DNA of 64,000 bases. Source: Algoriphagus sp. NG3 (lineage in GTDB: Bacteria; Bacteroidota; Bacteroidia; Cytophagales; Cyclobacteriaceae). The notes beneath the pieces were generated by a model. The model saw only the letters and a program-made list of their open reading frames with translations, had not been told where the DNA came from and did no database searches. Shown in pieces: positions 25,466 through 34,926 of this stretch (position 1 is the first letter of the stretch; the number at the start of each line of letters is the position of its first letter). The stretch covers positions 1,054,001-1,118,000 of the forward strand of contig NZ_CP139421.1 of NCBI RefSeq assembly GCF_034119865.1, written 5' to 3'. The translations under genes were made by a program, and so were the position numbers.

Positions 25466-26098
25466 GGGGTTAGTCAATTGTAAAAGATTCTGTTTGGCTA
25501 AGATGGCAATTTACCAGGGCTCAGAAAAATCCTTCTACTATAAATTAGGGAATTCAAAAGTCATACGCTTCTTTTCATTGCTAAAGCGTGTTAGTATTCC
25601 GCTCTTTCAGAGGTTTATGTAATTTTCTCCGACACCGTTCGTGTCACACGAAAGGTCTTATTTGGATCCGATTGATCCTGGGTTCCAAACCTAGATAAAT
25701 TGGATTTCGCTCTTTAAAAGCTTTACGTGAGTTTCTCCTATTTTTTGCCCCAGCCCTGATGGACTGGGCTGGCGTATGACAGGCTTACACGCTTTTAATA
25801 CCAACATTTAAATTAAAGAGGTTATATAATTGGTGTCCTTTGCGTAAATCTTTATGGCTAAAATAGTTTGCGGACAAAGACCTATTGTCATCAAAAAGCC
25901 TGCACTTGCTGGAAAACAGCTCGCATAAAAAATGGGCTAATCATTCAAAATCATGGCTTTTAATCTATGATTGTTGCTTTTCAGCATGCCCCTAGATAGA
26001 GAAGCCCCGGCTTTTGGAGAAGCAGGACAACTCAATGCTATGTACACTGCGAAATTCTCCGTGAGCTCCACCGTTAAAACAAAGCCGCTCTATTTTAC
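25466..26098. other. Long intergenic region without recognisable genes
   Basis: About 630 bases between the pectate lyase start and the symporter stop. It holds a GC-rich hairpin at 25750-25772 (CCAGCCC / GGGCTGG) without an adjacent T-tract. Short frames in it have no recognisable protein features. The right-hand part may contain remnants of a decayed gene, but nothing could be named. Confidence 0.5.
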
Positions 26099-27520
26099 TC
26101 ATTTCCAGAAGTCGGCATTTTCTATTCCTGCATCCTTGGCCACAAAGACTGGGTCCTTGCCTTGCTTCTTCTGCTTTTTATAATCTGCCAAAGCTTTGAA
26201 TGCCGGTTTGCGGAGCAGGATGATAGCTATGATATTCAGCCATGCCATAAGGCCTACGCCTATATCACCCATGGTCCAGGCCATCTCTGCGGTTTTGATG
26301 GTGCCATAGAAAGTGGCTATCAAGATAGCAATTCTCAGAACCCATATTCCCCATCGGTTATTTGTCTTTCGGATCAAATAACTCAGGTTGGTCTCTGCGA
26401 TATAGTAGTAAGCCATGATCGTGGTAAATGCAAAAAACAGTAAAGCCACAGCCACAAAACCAGCCCCTAGAGAAGGGAATTGTGAGGCTATTGCATACTG
26501 GGTGTATTCTGGCCCGAATGCAACACCGGGAAGGTTTTCGACCAGAAAACCTCCTTCAGGATCGATTACATTAAACTGACCGGTGAATAAAATCATCAAT
26601 GCAGTTGAGGTACAGACAAAAAGCGTATCCACATACACTGAAAAGGACTGTACCAAGCCCTGCTTCACAGGGTGGCTTACTTCAGCTGCCGCAGCTGCAT
26701 GCGGCGCTGTTCCCTGTCCTGCTTCATTGGAGTAAATGCCTCTTTTAACACCCCAGGCTATAGCCATACCGAATACTCCGCTAAAGGCAGCTTCCATATT
26801 GAAGGCTGATCTGAAGATTAGTGCAAAAACGGCAGGTACTTCGGTGATATTGATTGTAATAATGATCACGGCCATCAGGATATAAGCTCCGGCCATAAAG
26901 GGAATGACTACTTCGGCTACTTTACTGATTCTTTTTACTCCTCCTAGAATAATCAAGGCTAAAAGTGAAGTGACTAGAATGCCTGTCCAAACTACGGGAA
27001 TGTCAAAAGCGTTTGCAACACTCAAAGCAATACTGTTACTCTGCACACCCGGCATAAAGATAGCTGTGGCCAAGATTGTGGCAAAAGCAAAAAGCATCGC
27101 ATACCATTTCTTGCCTATTCCCTTCTCAATGTAGTAGGCAGGCCCTCCGCGATATTCTCCATCATTTACCTCCTTATAAATTTGTCCTAAGGTGGATTCT
27201 ACAAATGCTGATGAAGCTCCCAAAAAAGCAATCACCCACATCCAGAAAATAGCCCCAGGGCCTCCCATGGCAATAGCTGTGGCTACTCCGGCAATATTTC
27301 CCGTTCCCACTCTTCCTGAGATGGCGATGGCAAACGCCTGGAAAGAGGTAACTCCTTCTTTGGATGATTCACCTTTAAACAGGAGTTGCACCATTTCTTT
27401 AAGGTAAGTGACCTGAAGAAATTTGGTGGCAAAAGAGAAATATACCCCGGCTGCCAGGCAAAGAAAAATCAGGGCATTGCTCCAGACAACCGCGTTTATA
27501 GCTTCTACTATTTCTTTCAT
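26099..27520 (-). CDS. Sodium:alanine symporter family (AGCS) transporter
   Basis: Inner membrane Na+-coupled importer of alanine or glycine, 473 residues with about 10-11 hydrophobic helices. Family signatures are the N-terminal [44 protein letters not shown]-type block (here [17 protein letters not shown]) and [25 protein letters not shown]. GAP-x-WM and the [18 protein letters not shown] segment are also present. The C-terminal tail is basic. Alanine dehydrogenase is encoded 6 kb away, so alanine uptake and deamination may be linked physiologically, though not in one operon. Confidence 0.95.
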   Translation of the reverse strand: [473 protein letters not shown]

Positions 27521-27820
27521 CTGTTTATAATTGTTTTTCTAACAGTCGCACTTGCCTGCCTGCGGGCAGGTGAAATCCCCGCCTGTCCGATAGTCAGGCT
27601 CGATTTCTTTCATTGATTTTAAAACTCAGGATTTCAGGAAGAATTGATCTGTTAGGTTTAAAATTGACCCGAAGAAAGTAAAAATTCAGGGATTATAGCA
27701 GAATATTCATTTAAAATGAATGTATTTTCTTACCAGTGGCATTCGAAAATTGGGCAATCTTGAAAAATGCTTACTTATTATTGAGATTGTCAAACTCTTG
27801 ATTTCCCATATCTCCGGATT
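27521..27820. other. Intergenic region with dispersed palindromic repeats
   Basis: About 300 bases upstream of the symporter. Positions 27550-27603 contain CCTGCCTGCGGGCAGGT and CCTGTCCGATAGTCAGG, two short GC-rich palindromes of the type scattered in Bacteroidota genomes. No gene is apparent. Confidence 0.55.
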
Positions 27821-28180
27821 TTATTGGGTAAATTCTATCAATTCAAATCTATTGCCCCAAGGATCTCTGAAAAAACAGCGCTTTCGGCCTTCGATCAAAG
27901 ATGAGTAACTGATTTCGATGTTGCTACTTTGCAGAAAAGCTATCACAGCTTCCAAATCCTTCACCACAAAAGCAGGGTGCCGGGCAGAGTTATTTTGATG
28001 TGCATCTTCCTCACGAATATGAAGTTCTATATCTCCCATCTGAATCCAAATCGCTCCATTGGGATGATTGCCCGGGATTTCTTCCAGTAAAAGCTCTTTA
28101 GTATAGAAGTCTTTCGCTTCTTCCCGTGTGTTGAGAGGAATTGTGATAAGTACATGATCCAAGCGGCTGATATCAAGCAT
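27821..28180 (-). CDS. VOC family (glyoxalase/bleomycin-resistance-like) protein
   Basis: A 119-residue single vicinal-oxygen-chelate domain pair. The start LDHVLITIP has the first metal His, IELHIREED supplies another ligand, and the end reads CFFRDPWGNRFELIEF with the terminal Glu. The beta-alpha-beta-beta-beta repeat is visible twice. Cytoplasmic, substrate unknown. It is a single gene with its own upstream gap. Confidence 0.93.
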   Translation of the reverse strand: MLDISRLDHVLITIPLNTREEAKDFYTKELLLEEIPGNHPNGAIWIQMGDIELHIREEDAHQNNSARHPAFVVKDLEAVIAFLQSSNIEISYSSLIEGRKRCFFRDPWGNRFELIEFTQ

Positions 28181-28433
28181 AGTGGTTTATTATTGAGAAA
28201 TTGAGTAATTGAATCCCAGGTAAAATATACTAAAAGTGCTAAATTAAGTTATCTCCTGCCTGTTATTTCCCAATCTGCCTCCTCAGATTGTGTAATTTTT
28301 GACTCTTATATTGATACTCTTCAGGTTTTCAACCCTCGTTTTTTGCAAATAAAGAGGCTTTTTTAGTTTGGTAGATTTTTTGGTCACACAATGAAAAATG
28401 CAAAGCTTTTAACCATCTTAACGTTGTACACCA

Positions 28434-29144
28434 ATGAAACTTAACCCTCTCCCAGAAAATGCCACCACATCTCAGGATAATTTGATTACAGAGAAAATTT
28501 TATGGCTTCCTATAAGAAACAAAAAACAGGTAAATATTGAAATTGATAAGCTTAAAGCTGCTGGGATAAGTAAATTAAAAGTAGGTGTTGATTGTATTGA
28601 GTTTAATACCAAAAAAGGAATTAAAGGATATGATTGGCTGATACCCGTGTTGGCTGAGAATTTTGATTTAGAACTTTGCTTCGACAATTTCCCGAAGAAA
28701 ACCATACGGGGAAGAGTCCCTAAATGCATGCTGCCGGAAATAGTGGAACACTTCATATTCTGCCACGGAGCGCATTTTGATAGTATTCAATTATGCCGCC
28801 AATCCCTGGATAGGGTTCAGCACACAGAGGAGGAAAATATATTTGCCGAAGCCATAGTTTTTGCAGCAACATGGGCTAAATACCTTGGCAAAAAGGTTTG
28901 TTTGGGTAAAATCCAGGCAGCAGATTTTGAATGGATTTCTAAGTTGGTGTCAACCCGCTTTTTTTCTCACATAGATTATATAGAAATTGACAAAGAAGTA
29001 GGGGGAGCAAAGAGTAGCAATACCAAATTTTATGAACGTGCATTAAGAAGTCTCTTTCAGGCAAAAGGGGTTGATACGGAAATCCGTTATTCCCAACTTA
29101 CTTCCAACAATTTAGAGCTATCTCCCCGAGGGATTGCCTGTTGA
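28434..29144 (+). CDS. Divergent glycosidase-like TIM-barrel protein, probably inactive
   Basis: A 236-residue cytoplasmic protein. The order of strands and motifs (GYDWLIPVLAENFDLELCFDNFP; HFIFCHGAHFDSIQL; AATWAKYLGKKVCLGKIQAADFEWISKL; HIDYIEI) parallels a bacterial clan A glycoside hydrolase-like family in which I expect YDWLIP, a W-x-E-x-WNEPN acid/base strand and a KKTVLGG strand. Here the acid/base strand reads FDSIQLCRQSLD, without the NEP motif. The chain is shorter than a full (beta/alpha)8 barrel. So it is either an inactive relative or my alignment by eye is wrong. Isolated gene. Confidence 0.6.
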   Translation: MKLNPLPENATTSQDNLITEKILWLPIRNKKQVNIEIDKLKAAGISKLKVGVDCIEFNTKKGIKGYDWLIPVLAENFDLELCFDNFPKKTIRGRVPKCMLPEIVEHFIFCHGAHFDSIQLCRQSLDRVQHTEEENIFAEAIVFAATWAKYLGKKVCLGKIQAADFEWISKLVSTRFFSHIDYIEIDKEVGGAKSSNTKFYERALRSLFQAKGVDTEIRYSQLTSNNLELSPRGIAC

Positions 29145-29202
29145 TTGTAGAGTTACTGAATTTGCTTTAACTTGATATACATTAATTTAAAAAAATAAGG
29201 AT

Positions 29203-29415
29203 ATGAACCATGAAAAGCACGATAAGATATCAGGACTTAGAAAAGTGGCAGATTTCTCTGAAGGTCTTACATCACTCATTGCCGGGTCTTATGTTTTGAC
29301 GCTAGCGGTGACTAAACGAAATATAGCCCTTAGAATAGCTTTAGGTATCACAGCGGGATATCTGATCCTCAGGAGTGGAGGGAAATTGCACTCAGGTTCT
29401 ATGGAGGAAGAATAA
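29203..29415 (+). CDS. Small two-helix membrane protein (DUF2892-like)
   Basis: A 70-residue protein with two predicted membrane segments, SLIAGSYVLTLAVT and IALRIALGITAGYLILRSG. They follow a short basic-acidic head and precede an acidic tail. Size and helix layout resemble YgaP-type DUF2892 inner membrane proteins, but the match is loose. An A-rich stretch precedes the ATG. Function unknown. Confidence 0.65.
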   Translation: MNHEKHDKISGLRKVADFSEGLTSLIAGSYVLTLAVTKRNIALRIALGITAGYLILRSGGKLHSGSMEEE

Positions 29416-29509
29416 AATTAACCAAAACTGTCAAACCAAAGCGCGGGATTAGATTATGCGCTAGGTTTGATAGCTAATAGCTGAATTACAACTTTTTGTA
29501 AGATTAAAT

Positions 29510-29551
29510 CGAGCTTGCCCGGGGCAGGTAAACTTTTTTGCCGCAGGCAGG
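29510..29551. repeat. Dispersed GC-rich repeat
   Basis: GCCCGGGGCAGG and GCCGCAGGCAGG flank a TAAACTTTTTT spacer, resembling the GCAGG-containing palindromes at 27550-27603. It lies between two small membrane protein genes. Confidence 0.5.
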
Positions 29552-29607
29552 ATGCACTGAAATGATTATATCCGTTTGGAGAAGATTAATATCCTAACCG
29601 GTGGATT

Positions 29608-29754
29608 CTACCTTCCACCGATCAATCTGAAAATAATGGCAACTAATGCAAGAACCAAAAGTATGTGGATCAGACCTGTGACGCTGTAGACGAATACTCC
29701 GACTAGCCAGCCGATTAAAAGAATTACAGCAATAATGTACAATAGTGAACTCAT
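29608..29754 (-). CDS. lmo0937 family small membrane protein
   Basis: A 48-residue protein from the ATG at 29754. Two closely spaced hydrophobic helices (LLYIIAVILLIGWLVGVFVY and IHILLVLALVAIIFRLI) end in GGR, the recognisable layout of the lmo0937 family. An upstream in-frame start at 29835 would add 27 polar residues and is unlikely. Such proteins are often stress-induced; the role is unknown. Confidence 0.88.
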   Translation of the reverse strand: MSSLLYIIAVILLIGWLVGVFVYSVTGLIHILLVLALVAIIFRLIGGR

Positions 29755-30412
29755 AATTATAGGATTTATATTTTTTGTATTTCCCTCAAAATCCAATTCT
29801 AGTGCCATCGGAAGAAAACCCCCGAAATGCAGCATGGGTAAGCATTGTTAGAATTGGATGCTTTTGGTTGGGAAATATTAATCCCATAATGGGGCATTGG
29901 TTAGCTTTTGCACGAGTTTAATCATCAATTTATCCACAACCCTCATAGCTTCCCCCTGATGATCATAATAAGTGCTTAGACTGATATGGGATGATATTGC
30001 CATGAATACGATGGTCTGATGAGAGGATCAGCACATTTTGGAATCAACCTTAAAAGTTGAGGGATTTTCACAAACGTTACTACGGAACGAGAATGAATCA
30101 AAGACTCATGCCTCCATCGATCACACGTTCCTATGGAACGAATTGATATTGCTTGATAGGAACCGAATAAAGCAAAGCAAATTTTAGGTCCTTAGAAAAT
30201 GCATAAAACTCACCCAGTGCAAAGGCATGGTAGGCATGTCCGTTCTTAACTTATTTAAAACATGAGCACAAATACATCAGCAGAATCATTCAATGCAACA
30301 AGGAAGGCATTTAGGGCTCAGTTTAGAGGAGTTACTAACATTGAATTCTTCCTATTTAGACTATCAAATATTTATGCATAAAGTAACCAGTACCCCAGTT
30401 ATTCCGACTGGT
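29755..30412. other. Long intergenic region without recognisable genes
   Basis: About 660 bases. It contains the short palindrome CGTTCCTATGGAACG near 30128-30142 and a related CGTTACTACGGAACG some 50 bases earlier, both of dispersed-repeat style. No coding frame has recognisable features and no structural RNA was identified. Confidence 0.5.
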
Positions 30413-31081
30413 CTAATTTCTTCCTCCAAAAATCGCTGAGCCAATCCTTACCATCGTACTTCCTTCTTCCTGAGCGATCAGGTAGTCTCCGCTCATGCCC
30501 ATGGAGATATCCTCCATTTGCACAAATTCAGGAAGATGACGGTTTTTGATTTCGTCAAAAAGATTTTTTAAAGTCTTGAATTCTCTCCTTACCTGTTCTG
30601 AGTTGTCGGTAAAAGTAGCCATTCCCATCAGCCCCTGAATTCGGACATGGCTCAGCTGGAGAAAATCAGGATCGGCAAACATCCCGTCCAGTTCATTTTT
30701 ATCAAACCCAAATTTGGTTTCCTCCTGGGCTATGTGGACCTGGAGTAAAACAGAAAGTACCCGACCGGCTTTTTTGCCCTGCTTATTGATTTCCCGGAGT
30801 AATTTGAAGGAATCTACCCCGTGGATCAGATGGACAAACGGAGCTATGTATTTGACCTTATTGCTTTGCAAATGCCCTATCATGTGCCAGCGGACATCGT
30901 CAGGCATTTCAGGATGCTTAGTCTGGAGCTCCTGTACCTTATTCTCACCAAAATCCCGGATACCTGCAGCATAAGCCTCTTTCAAATCTGAAAGTGGCTT
31001 TGTTTTACTGACGGCGATTAGTTGGCAATGTGGATTTGTGAACGTTTTTTTTATCGCTTCTAGGTTGGCTTTGATATCCAT
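30413..31081 (-). CDS. YggS/PROSC family PLP-binding protein
   Basis: Pyridoxal 5'-phosphate homeostasis protein of 222 residues, alanine-racemase-like TIM barrel without the second domain. The PLP lysine is in IAVSKTKP near residue 27. Family blocks FGENKVQE, WHMIGHLQSNKVKYI, GLMGMATF and the C-terminal SMGMSGDYLIAQEEGSTMVRIGSAIFG are all present. Cytoplasmic, balances free PLP and amino or keto acid pools. It is divergent from the GH3-like gene. Confidence 0.96.
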   Translation of the reverse strand: MDIKANLEAIKKTFTNPHCQLIAVSKTKPLSDLKEAYAAGIRDFGENKVQELQTKHPEMPDDVRWHMIGHLQSNKVKYIAPFVHLIHGVDSFKLLREINKQGKKAGRVLSVLLQVHIAQEETKFGFDKNELDGMFADPDFLQLSHVRIQGLMGMATFTDNSEQVRREFKTLKNLFDEIKNRHLPEFVQMEDISMGMSGDYLIAQEEGSTMVRIGSAIFGGRN

Positions 31082-31129
31082 TTTCTATTTTTATGCTTTA
31101 CTTTTTTTTAAAAGGCCCAAAACAAAGAT

Positions 31130-32680
31130 ATGGCGATCATTAGTACTTTGCTAAAAAAAGGCATACGCCTGAGAGAGAGTTTAGAGCAGGAGTATTCACG
31201 TCCATTGGAGCTTCAGCGACAGGAATTGAAGAAATTACTGATTTATGCAGCCGAAACTGAAATAGGCAGAAAGTATGATTTTCCGAAAATTCTAAATGGC
31301 TTTCGCTGGGGGGAGAGTGAGTTTTATGAACGCTTCAAATCCCAAGTGCCTATATATGACTACAATCGTATCCACGACGAATGGTGGTATAAATTACTTG
31401 AAGGAAAATCCAACGTCACCTGGCCTGGGCCAGTACGTCATTTCGCCCTTAGCAGTGGTACTTCTGGAGCTACTTCAAAGTTTATCCCCATTACCAAGGA
31501 TATGGTCAAAGCCATCCGAAGAACTGGAGTGCGGCAGATCCTTTCCTTATCAAAATATGATTTGCCTGCTTCCTTATTGACCAAAGGGATTCTGATGTTG
31601 GGCGGGAGTACTGATCTTGAGTTTAACGGCACCTATTTCTCTGGTGACCTCAGCGGGATTACCACAGGTAGGTTGCCTATTTGGTTTCAGCGATTTTACA
31701 AACCCGGGAAAAAAATATCCCGGAGCAAAAACTGGGGAGATAAACTGGATCAGATTGTGGAAAAGGCCAGATCATGGGATATAGGCATTATTGTGGGTGT
31801 GCCCGCATGGCTACAGATCTTGATCGAGAAAATCATCGAGCGATATCAGGTTGACACTATCCATGACATATGGCCCAACCTGCAGATTTTTGTCCATGGG
31901 GGAGTGTCTTTTGAACCTTATAAGAAGGGCTTTGAGAAACTGTTGGGCAAACCTCTTCTTTATTTAGAGACCTATTTAGCCTCTGAGGGTTTTCTGGCCT
32001 TCCAGGCTTTGCCAAACCGGAAATCCATGCGCCTCGTGCTGAACAATGGGATTTTTCATGAATTCGTACCTTTTGATGAGCAGAATTTTGATGAGGAAGG
32101 AAATATCCGACAGGATGCCTTGACACTGAAAATAGATGAGGTAGAGGAAGGAAAAGATTACGCCCTACTGATCAGTACCTGTGCAGGGGCATGGCGTTAC
32201 CTGATCGGTGATGTGGTGAAGTTTGTGTCTAAGGAGGAATCCGAGATTATAATCACGGGAAGGACCAAAAGTTTTCTGAGCCTTTGTGGAGAGCACCTTT
32301 CCGTGGACAACATGAACAAGGCTATAGAGTTGACCGCTGAAGAGCTGGACATGAACATACGGGAGTTTACCGTTTTGGGTGTGCCGCATGGGAGCTTATT
32401 TGCCCATCACTGGTTTATAGGCAGTGCGACGGAAGTTTCTTCCAGGAAGCTACGGAAAACACTGGATCTACATCTCAAAGCCCTTAATGATGATTATGCT
32501 GTAGAAAGAAACCATGCTTTAAAGCAAGTAAAGGTGACGGTATTACCATCGCCACTTTTCTATGAATGGATGAAGGAGCAGGGCAAAGAAGGAGGCCAAC
32601 ACAAATTTCCCAGAGTACTGAAAGGTGACAAAGCAGCAAAATGGTTGGATTTTCTGGTGAAAAAAGAAGTGACGTTGTGA
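31130..32680 (+). CDS. GH3 auxin-responsive promoter family acyl-adenylating enzyme
   Basis: A 516-residue member of the GH3 superfamily (PF03321), relatives of plant acyl-acid amido synthetases in the ANL adenylating fold. The N-terminus has ELKKLLIYAAETEIGRKYDF. The nucleotide-binding motif is FALSSGTSGATSKFIPIT near residue 105. Later motifs are LYLETYLASEGFLAFQ, YALLISTCAGAWRYLIGDVVKF and ITGRTKSFLSLCGEHLS. Cytoplasmic; it presumably activates a carboxylic acid and may conjugate it to an amine. Bacterial substrates are unknown. It overlaps the exporter gene, hinting that its product or a related amino compound is exported. Confidence 0.94.
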   Translation: MAIISTLLKKGIRLRESLEQEYSRPLELQRQELKKLLIYAAETEIGRKYDFPKILNGFRWGESEFYERFKSQVPIYDYNRIHDEWWYKLLEGKSNVTWPGPVRHFALSSGTSGATSKFIPITKDMVKAIRRTGVRQILSLSKYDLPASLLTKGILMLGGSTDLEFNGTYFSGDLSGITTGRLPIWFQRFYKPGKKISRSKNWGDKLDQIVEKARSWDIGIIVGVPAWLQILIEKIIERYQVDTIHDIWPNLQIFVHGGVSFEPYKKGFEKLLGKPLLYLETYLASEGFLAFQALPNRKSMRLVLNNGIFHEFVPFDEQNFDEEGNIRQDALTLKIDEVEEGKDYALLISTCAGAWRYLIGDVVKFVSKEESEIIITGRTKSFLSLCGEHLSVDNMNKAIELTAEELDMNIREFTVLGVPHGSLFAHHWFIGSATEVSSRKLRKTLDLHLKALNDDYAVERNHALKQVKVTVLPSPLFYEWMKEQGKEGGQHKFPRVLKGDKAAKWLDFLVKKEVTL

Positions 32681-33297
32681 GTGAGGCACTTGTGGAAGGT
32701 GTGAGTATGGGACTTTTATTGTCCGCCATGATCGGTCCTGTGTTTTTCACACTTATCCAAAGTAGTCTGGAAAAGGGCTTTCGTTACGCTGCAGTAGTAG
32801 CTTTAGGGATTTTGAGCAGTGATGCCATTTATGTGTTGTTGACTTTTTTTGGAATAAAATTCCTGGCTGAAGCCACTTACTTTGAAGAGGTATTGGGGTA
32901 TGTAGGAGGGGCTATTTTGATTGGTTTTGGCATCAGTTATTTGCTTAAGAGGAAGTTGGATAAGCCTATTGACATCCAAGACAAAAAGAGCAGGCCAAAA
33001 AAAAGGAGTGCATTTCTCAAAGGGTTCAGTATCAATGGTATTAATCCTTTTGTGTTGCTGTTCTGGATCTCTATTGCCAGCTTGGTCCATCTCAAGACGG
33101 GTTTCGGGAGGGCGGATTTTTGGCTTTATTATTCAAGCATCCTACTAACCGTATTCAGCATAGATCTTTTCAAAGCATATATAGCCAAGCAACTTAAGGG
33201 CTTTGTAACAGTTCATTTTATGTTTTGGCTAAATAAGGCAGTGGGGATTGCCATGATCGGATTTGGACTTCGTCTTCTTTGGTTTGCAATGGGATAG
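32677..33297 (+). CDS. LysE family amino-acid/metabolite exporter
   Basis: Inner membrane exporter of about 206 residues with six hydrophobic helices. SEALVEGVSMGLLLSAMIGPVFFTLIQSSLEKGFRYA matches the LysE start and first loop. GTG at 32677 is preferred because it overlaps the preceding TGA (GTGA) and places the start where family members begin. The ATG at 32641 would add 12 polar residues overlapping the GH3 coding end. Tight coupling to the GH3-like enzyme suggests export of a conjugated amino compound, an inference from context. Confidence 0.88.
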   Translation: MSEALVEGVSMGLLLSAMIGPVFFTLIQSSLEKGFRYAAVVALGILSSDAIYVLLTFFGIKFLAEATYFEEVLGYVGGAILIGFGISYLLKRKLDKPIDIQDKKSRPKKRSAFLKGFSINGINPFVLLFWISIASLVHLKTGFGRADFWLYYSSILLTVFSIDLFKAYIAKQLKGFVTVHFMFWLNKAVGIAMIGFGLRLLWFAMG

Positions 33298-33440
33298 AAT
33301 AGCTTTGTGCCTAAGCATGAACAAATCAGGTATTTACAAAGTTTAGAAGTGCTTCAATGCTTTAAAACCGTGAAGTATCTTTCCCCAATCGCCATTGGTA
33401 TAGCAGCCAGTTCTGTGGAAAAGCATGAAAGACCTTTCAT

Positions 33441-33479
33441 AAAAAAGACCCTCAGAAAATGAATGCTGAAGGTCTTTTT
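33441..33479. terminator. Bidirectional terminator between lysE-like and ald
   Basis: AAAAAGACC...CTCAG pairs with CTGAAGGTCTTTTT around an AATGAATG loop. A-run on the left and T-run on the right let it serve the convergent exporter and alanine dehydrogenase genes. Confidence 0.85.
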
Positions 33480-33522
33480 GCATATTGGCCACATCCACAT
33501 AATGCAGATGCGTATAAGCTGA

Positions 33523-34641
33523 TTAGTCAGCCAGGTATTTTATGACAGGCGTATAGTCCATGTTAAATGCTTCTGCTACTGCTTGATAAACAATGTCACC
33601 GTTGATAATATTCAGACCAGGAACTAGGTCAGGATTTTCCTGTGCTGCTTTTTTCCAGCCCTTATCTGCCAATTGGATAGCATAAGGAAGTGTGGCATTT
33701 GTCAGTGCCAACGTGGAAGTATAAGGTACAGCACCAGGCATATTGGCTACACAATAGTGTACCACGTCATCGATGATGTAAGTAGGGTCTTGGTGGGTGG
33801 TAGGTTTACAAGTCTCAATACATCCCCCTTGATCTACAGCCACGTCCACCAACACAGTTCCCGGTTGCATTTCTTTTAGCATATCACGGGTGATCAGGTG
33901 AGGTGCCTTGGCTCCTGGGATCAATACCGCTCCGATAATCAGATCATGGTTAGTGATCATTTTACGTACATTGAACTCGTTGGACATCATCGTCTTCACA
34001 TTGGCAGGCATTACATCTGCTAGGTATCTCATGCGGGGTAGAGATACATCCATGATCGTCACGTCTGCTCCAAGTCCGGCGGCCATCCAGGCTGCCTGGG
34101 TGCCTACTATACCACCGCCAAGAATCAGGACTTTGGCAGGAAGTACACCCGGTACACCTCCAAGAAGAATCCCTCTTCCTTTCAGTGGTTTCTCCAAATA
34201 ATTAGCCCCTTTTTGCACTGCCATTCTCCCGGCCACTTCAGACATGGGCACCAATAATGGGAGACTTCTGTCCGGTTTTTCTACCGTCTCGTAAGCAAGA
34301 CAGATTGAATTGCTGGCAACCATTGCTTTAGTCAATGGCTCATAAGAAGCAAAGTGAAAATAGGTGAACAGCAGCTGGTTTTCCTTGATCAGTTTGTATT
34401 CCTGCTCTATCGGTTCCTTTACTTTCATAATCATTTCAGCGATTTCGTAAGTCGCCTCAATAGTAGGAAGAATGGTGGCGCCGGCCTCTACGTAAGTTTC
34501 ATCCGGAAATCCGCTCCCTTCACCAGCAGTGTGCTGCACGTAAACGGAATGTCCTCTTTTTACCAATTCTTTTGCACCGGCAGGAGTAAGAGCTACACGG
34601 TTTTCGTTGTTTTTGATTTCCTTCGGAACACCTATAATCAT
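33523..34641 (-). CDS. ald: Alanine dehydrogenase
   Basis: NAD-dependent L-alanine dehydrogenase, 372 residues, the family's usual length. N-terminus MIIGVPKEIKNNENRVALTP is diagnostic, with catalytic Lys near residue 75 (MKVKEP) and His in FTYFHFAS. The NAD-binding GGGIVGTQAAWMAAGLGADVTIMD is near residues 176-198, and DVAVDQGGC and MPGAVPYTSTLALTNATLPY complete the match. It reversibly converts alanine to pyruvate and ammonia. Divergent from the branched-chain E1 gene across a 430-base AT-rich region with two Lrp-like palindromes. Confidence 0.97.
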   Translation of the reverse strand: MIIGVPKEIKNNENRVALTPAGAKELVKRGHSVYVQHTAGEGSGFPDETYVEAGATILPTIEATYEIAEMIMKVKEPIEQEYKLIKENQLLFTYFHFASYEPLTKAMVASNSICLAYETVEKPDRSLPLLVPMSEVAGRMAVQKGANYLEKPLKGRGILLGGVPGVLPAKVLILGGGIVGTQAAWMAAGLGADVTIMDVSLPRMRYLADVMPANVKTMMSNEFNVRKMITNHDLIIGAVLIPGAKAPHLITRDMLKEMQPGTVLVDVAVDQGGCIETCKPTTHQDPTYIIDDVVHYCVANMPGAVPYTSTLALTNATLPYAIQLADKGWKKAAQENPDLVPGLNIINGDIVYQAVAEAFNMDYTPVIKYLAD

Positions 34642-34750
34642 GACTTGTATATGGGTTTAGTAAACTTGCGGACAAATATAGCATGTGAGAGGGTATCGAT
34701 TAGCAAAATAGAGAATAGTATTTGGTATGCTTTGGAAAAAACCTATAATT

Positions 34751-34765
34751 CAAAATTTAATTTTG
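34751..34765. promoter_or_regulatory. Lrp-like palindrome 1
   Basis: CAAAATTTAATTTTG, a perfect odd palindrome 110 bases upstream of the ald start. It agrees with the E. coli Lrp consensus (YAGHAWATTWTDCTR) at 11 of 15 positions by my count. Confidence 0.5.
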
Positions 34766-34911
34766 TATAAAAAATTTGATATGTTTAAAATTTTAAAATA
34801 TGAATTTTAAGCACTGATAATTTTGGCCAGGTGTTTTCATTTAATTATCGGTTAAAATCTGTGATATTTTTAGGTAATCCAGCCTTAAATTTTTTTAATT
34901 AATTTATATTC

Positions 34912-34926
34912 AGAATTTAATTCTGT
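34912..34926. promoter_or_regulatory. Lrp-like palindrome 2
   Basis: CAGAATTTAATTCTG, a perfect odd palindrome 146 bases upstream of the branched-chain E1 start. It agrees with the E. coli Lrp consensus at 13 of 15 positions by my count, including the CAG/CTG ends. Confidence 0.55.

Noticed and set aside
25750..25772. GC-rich hairpin as a terminator
   Set aside because: No T-tract follows on either strand, so it is only a palindrome in non-coding DNA.
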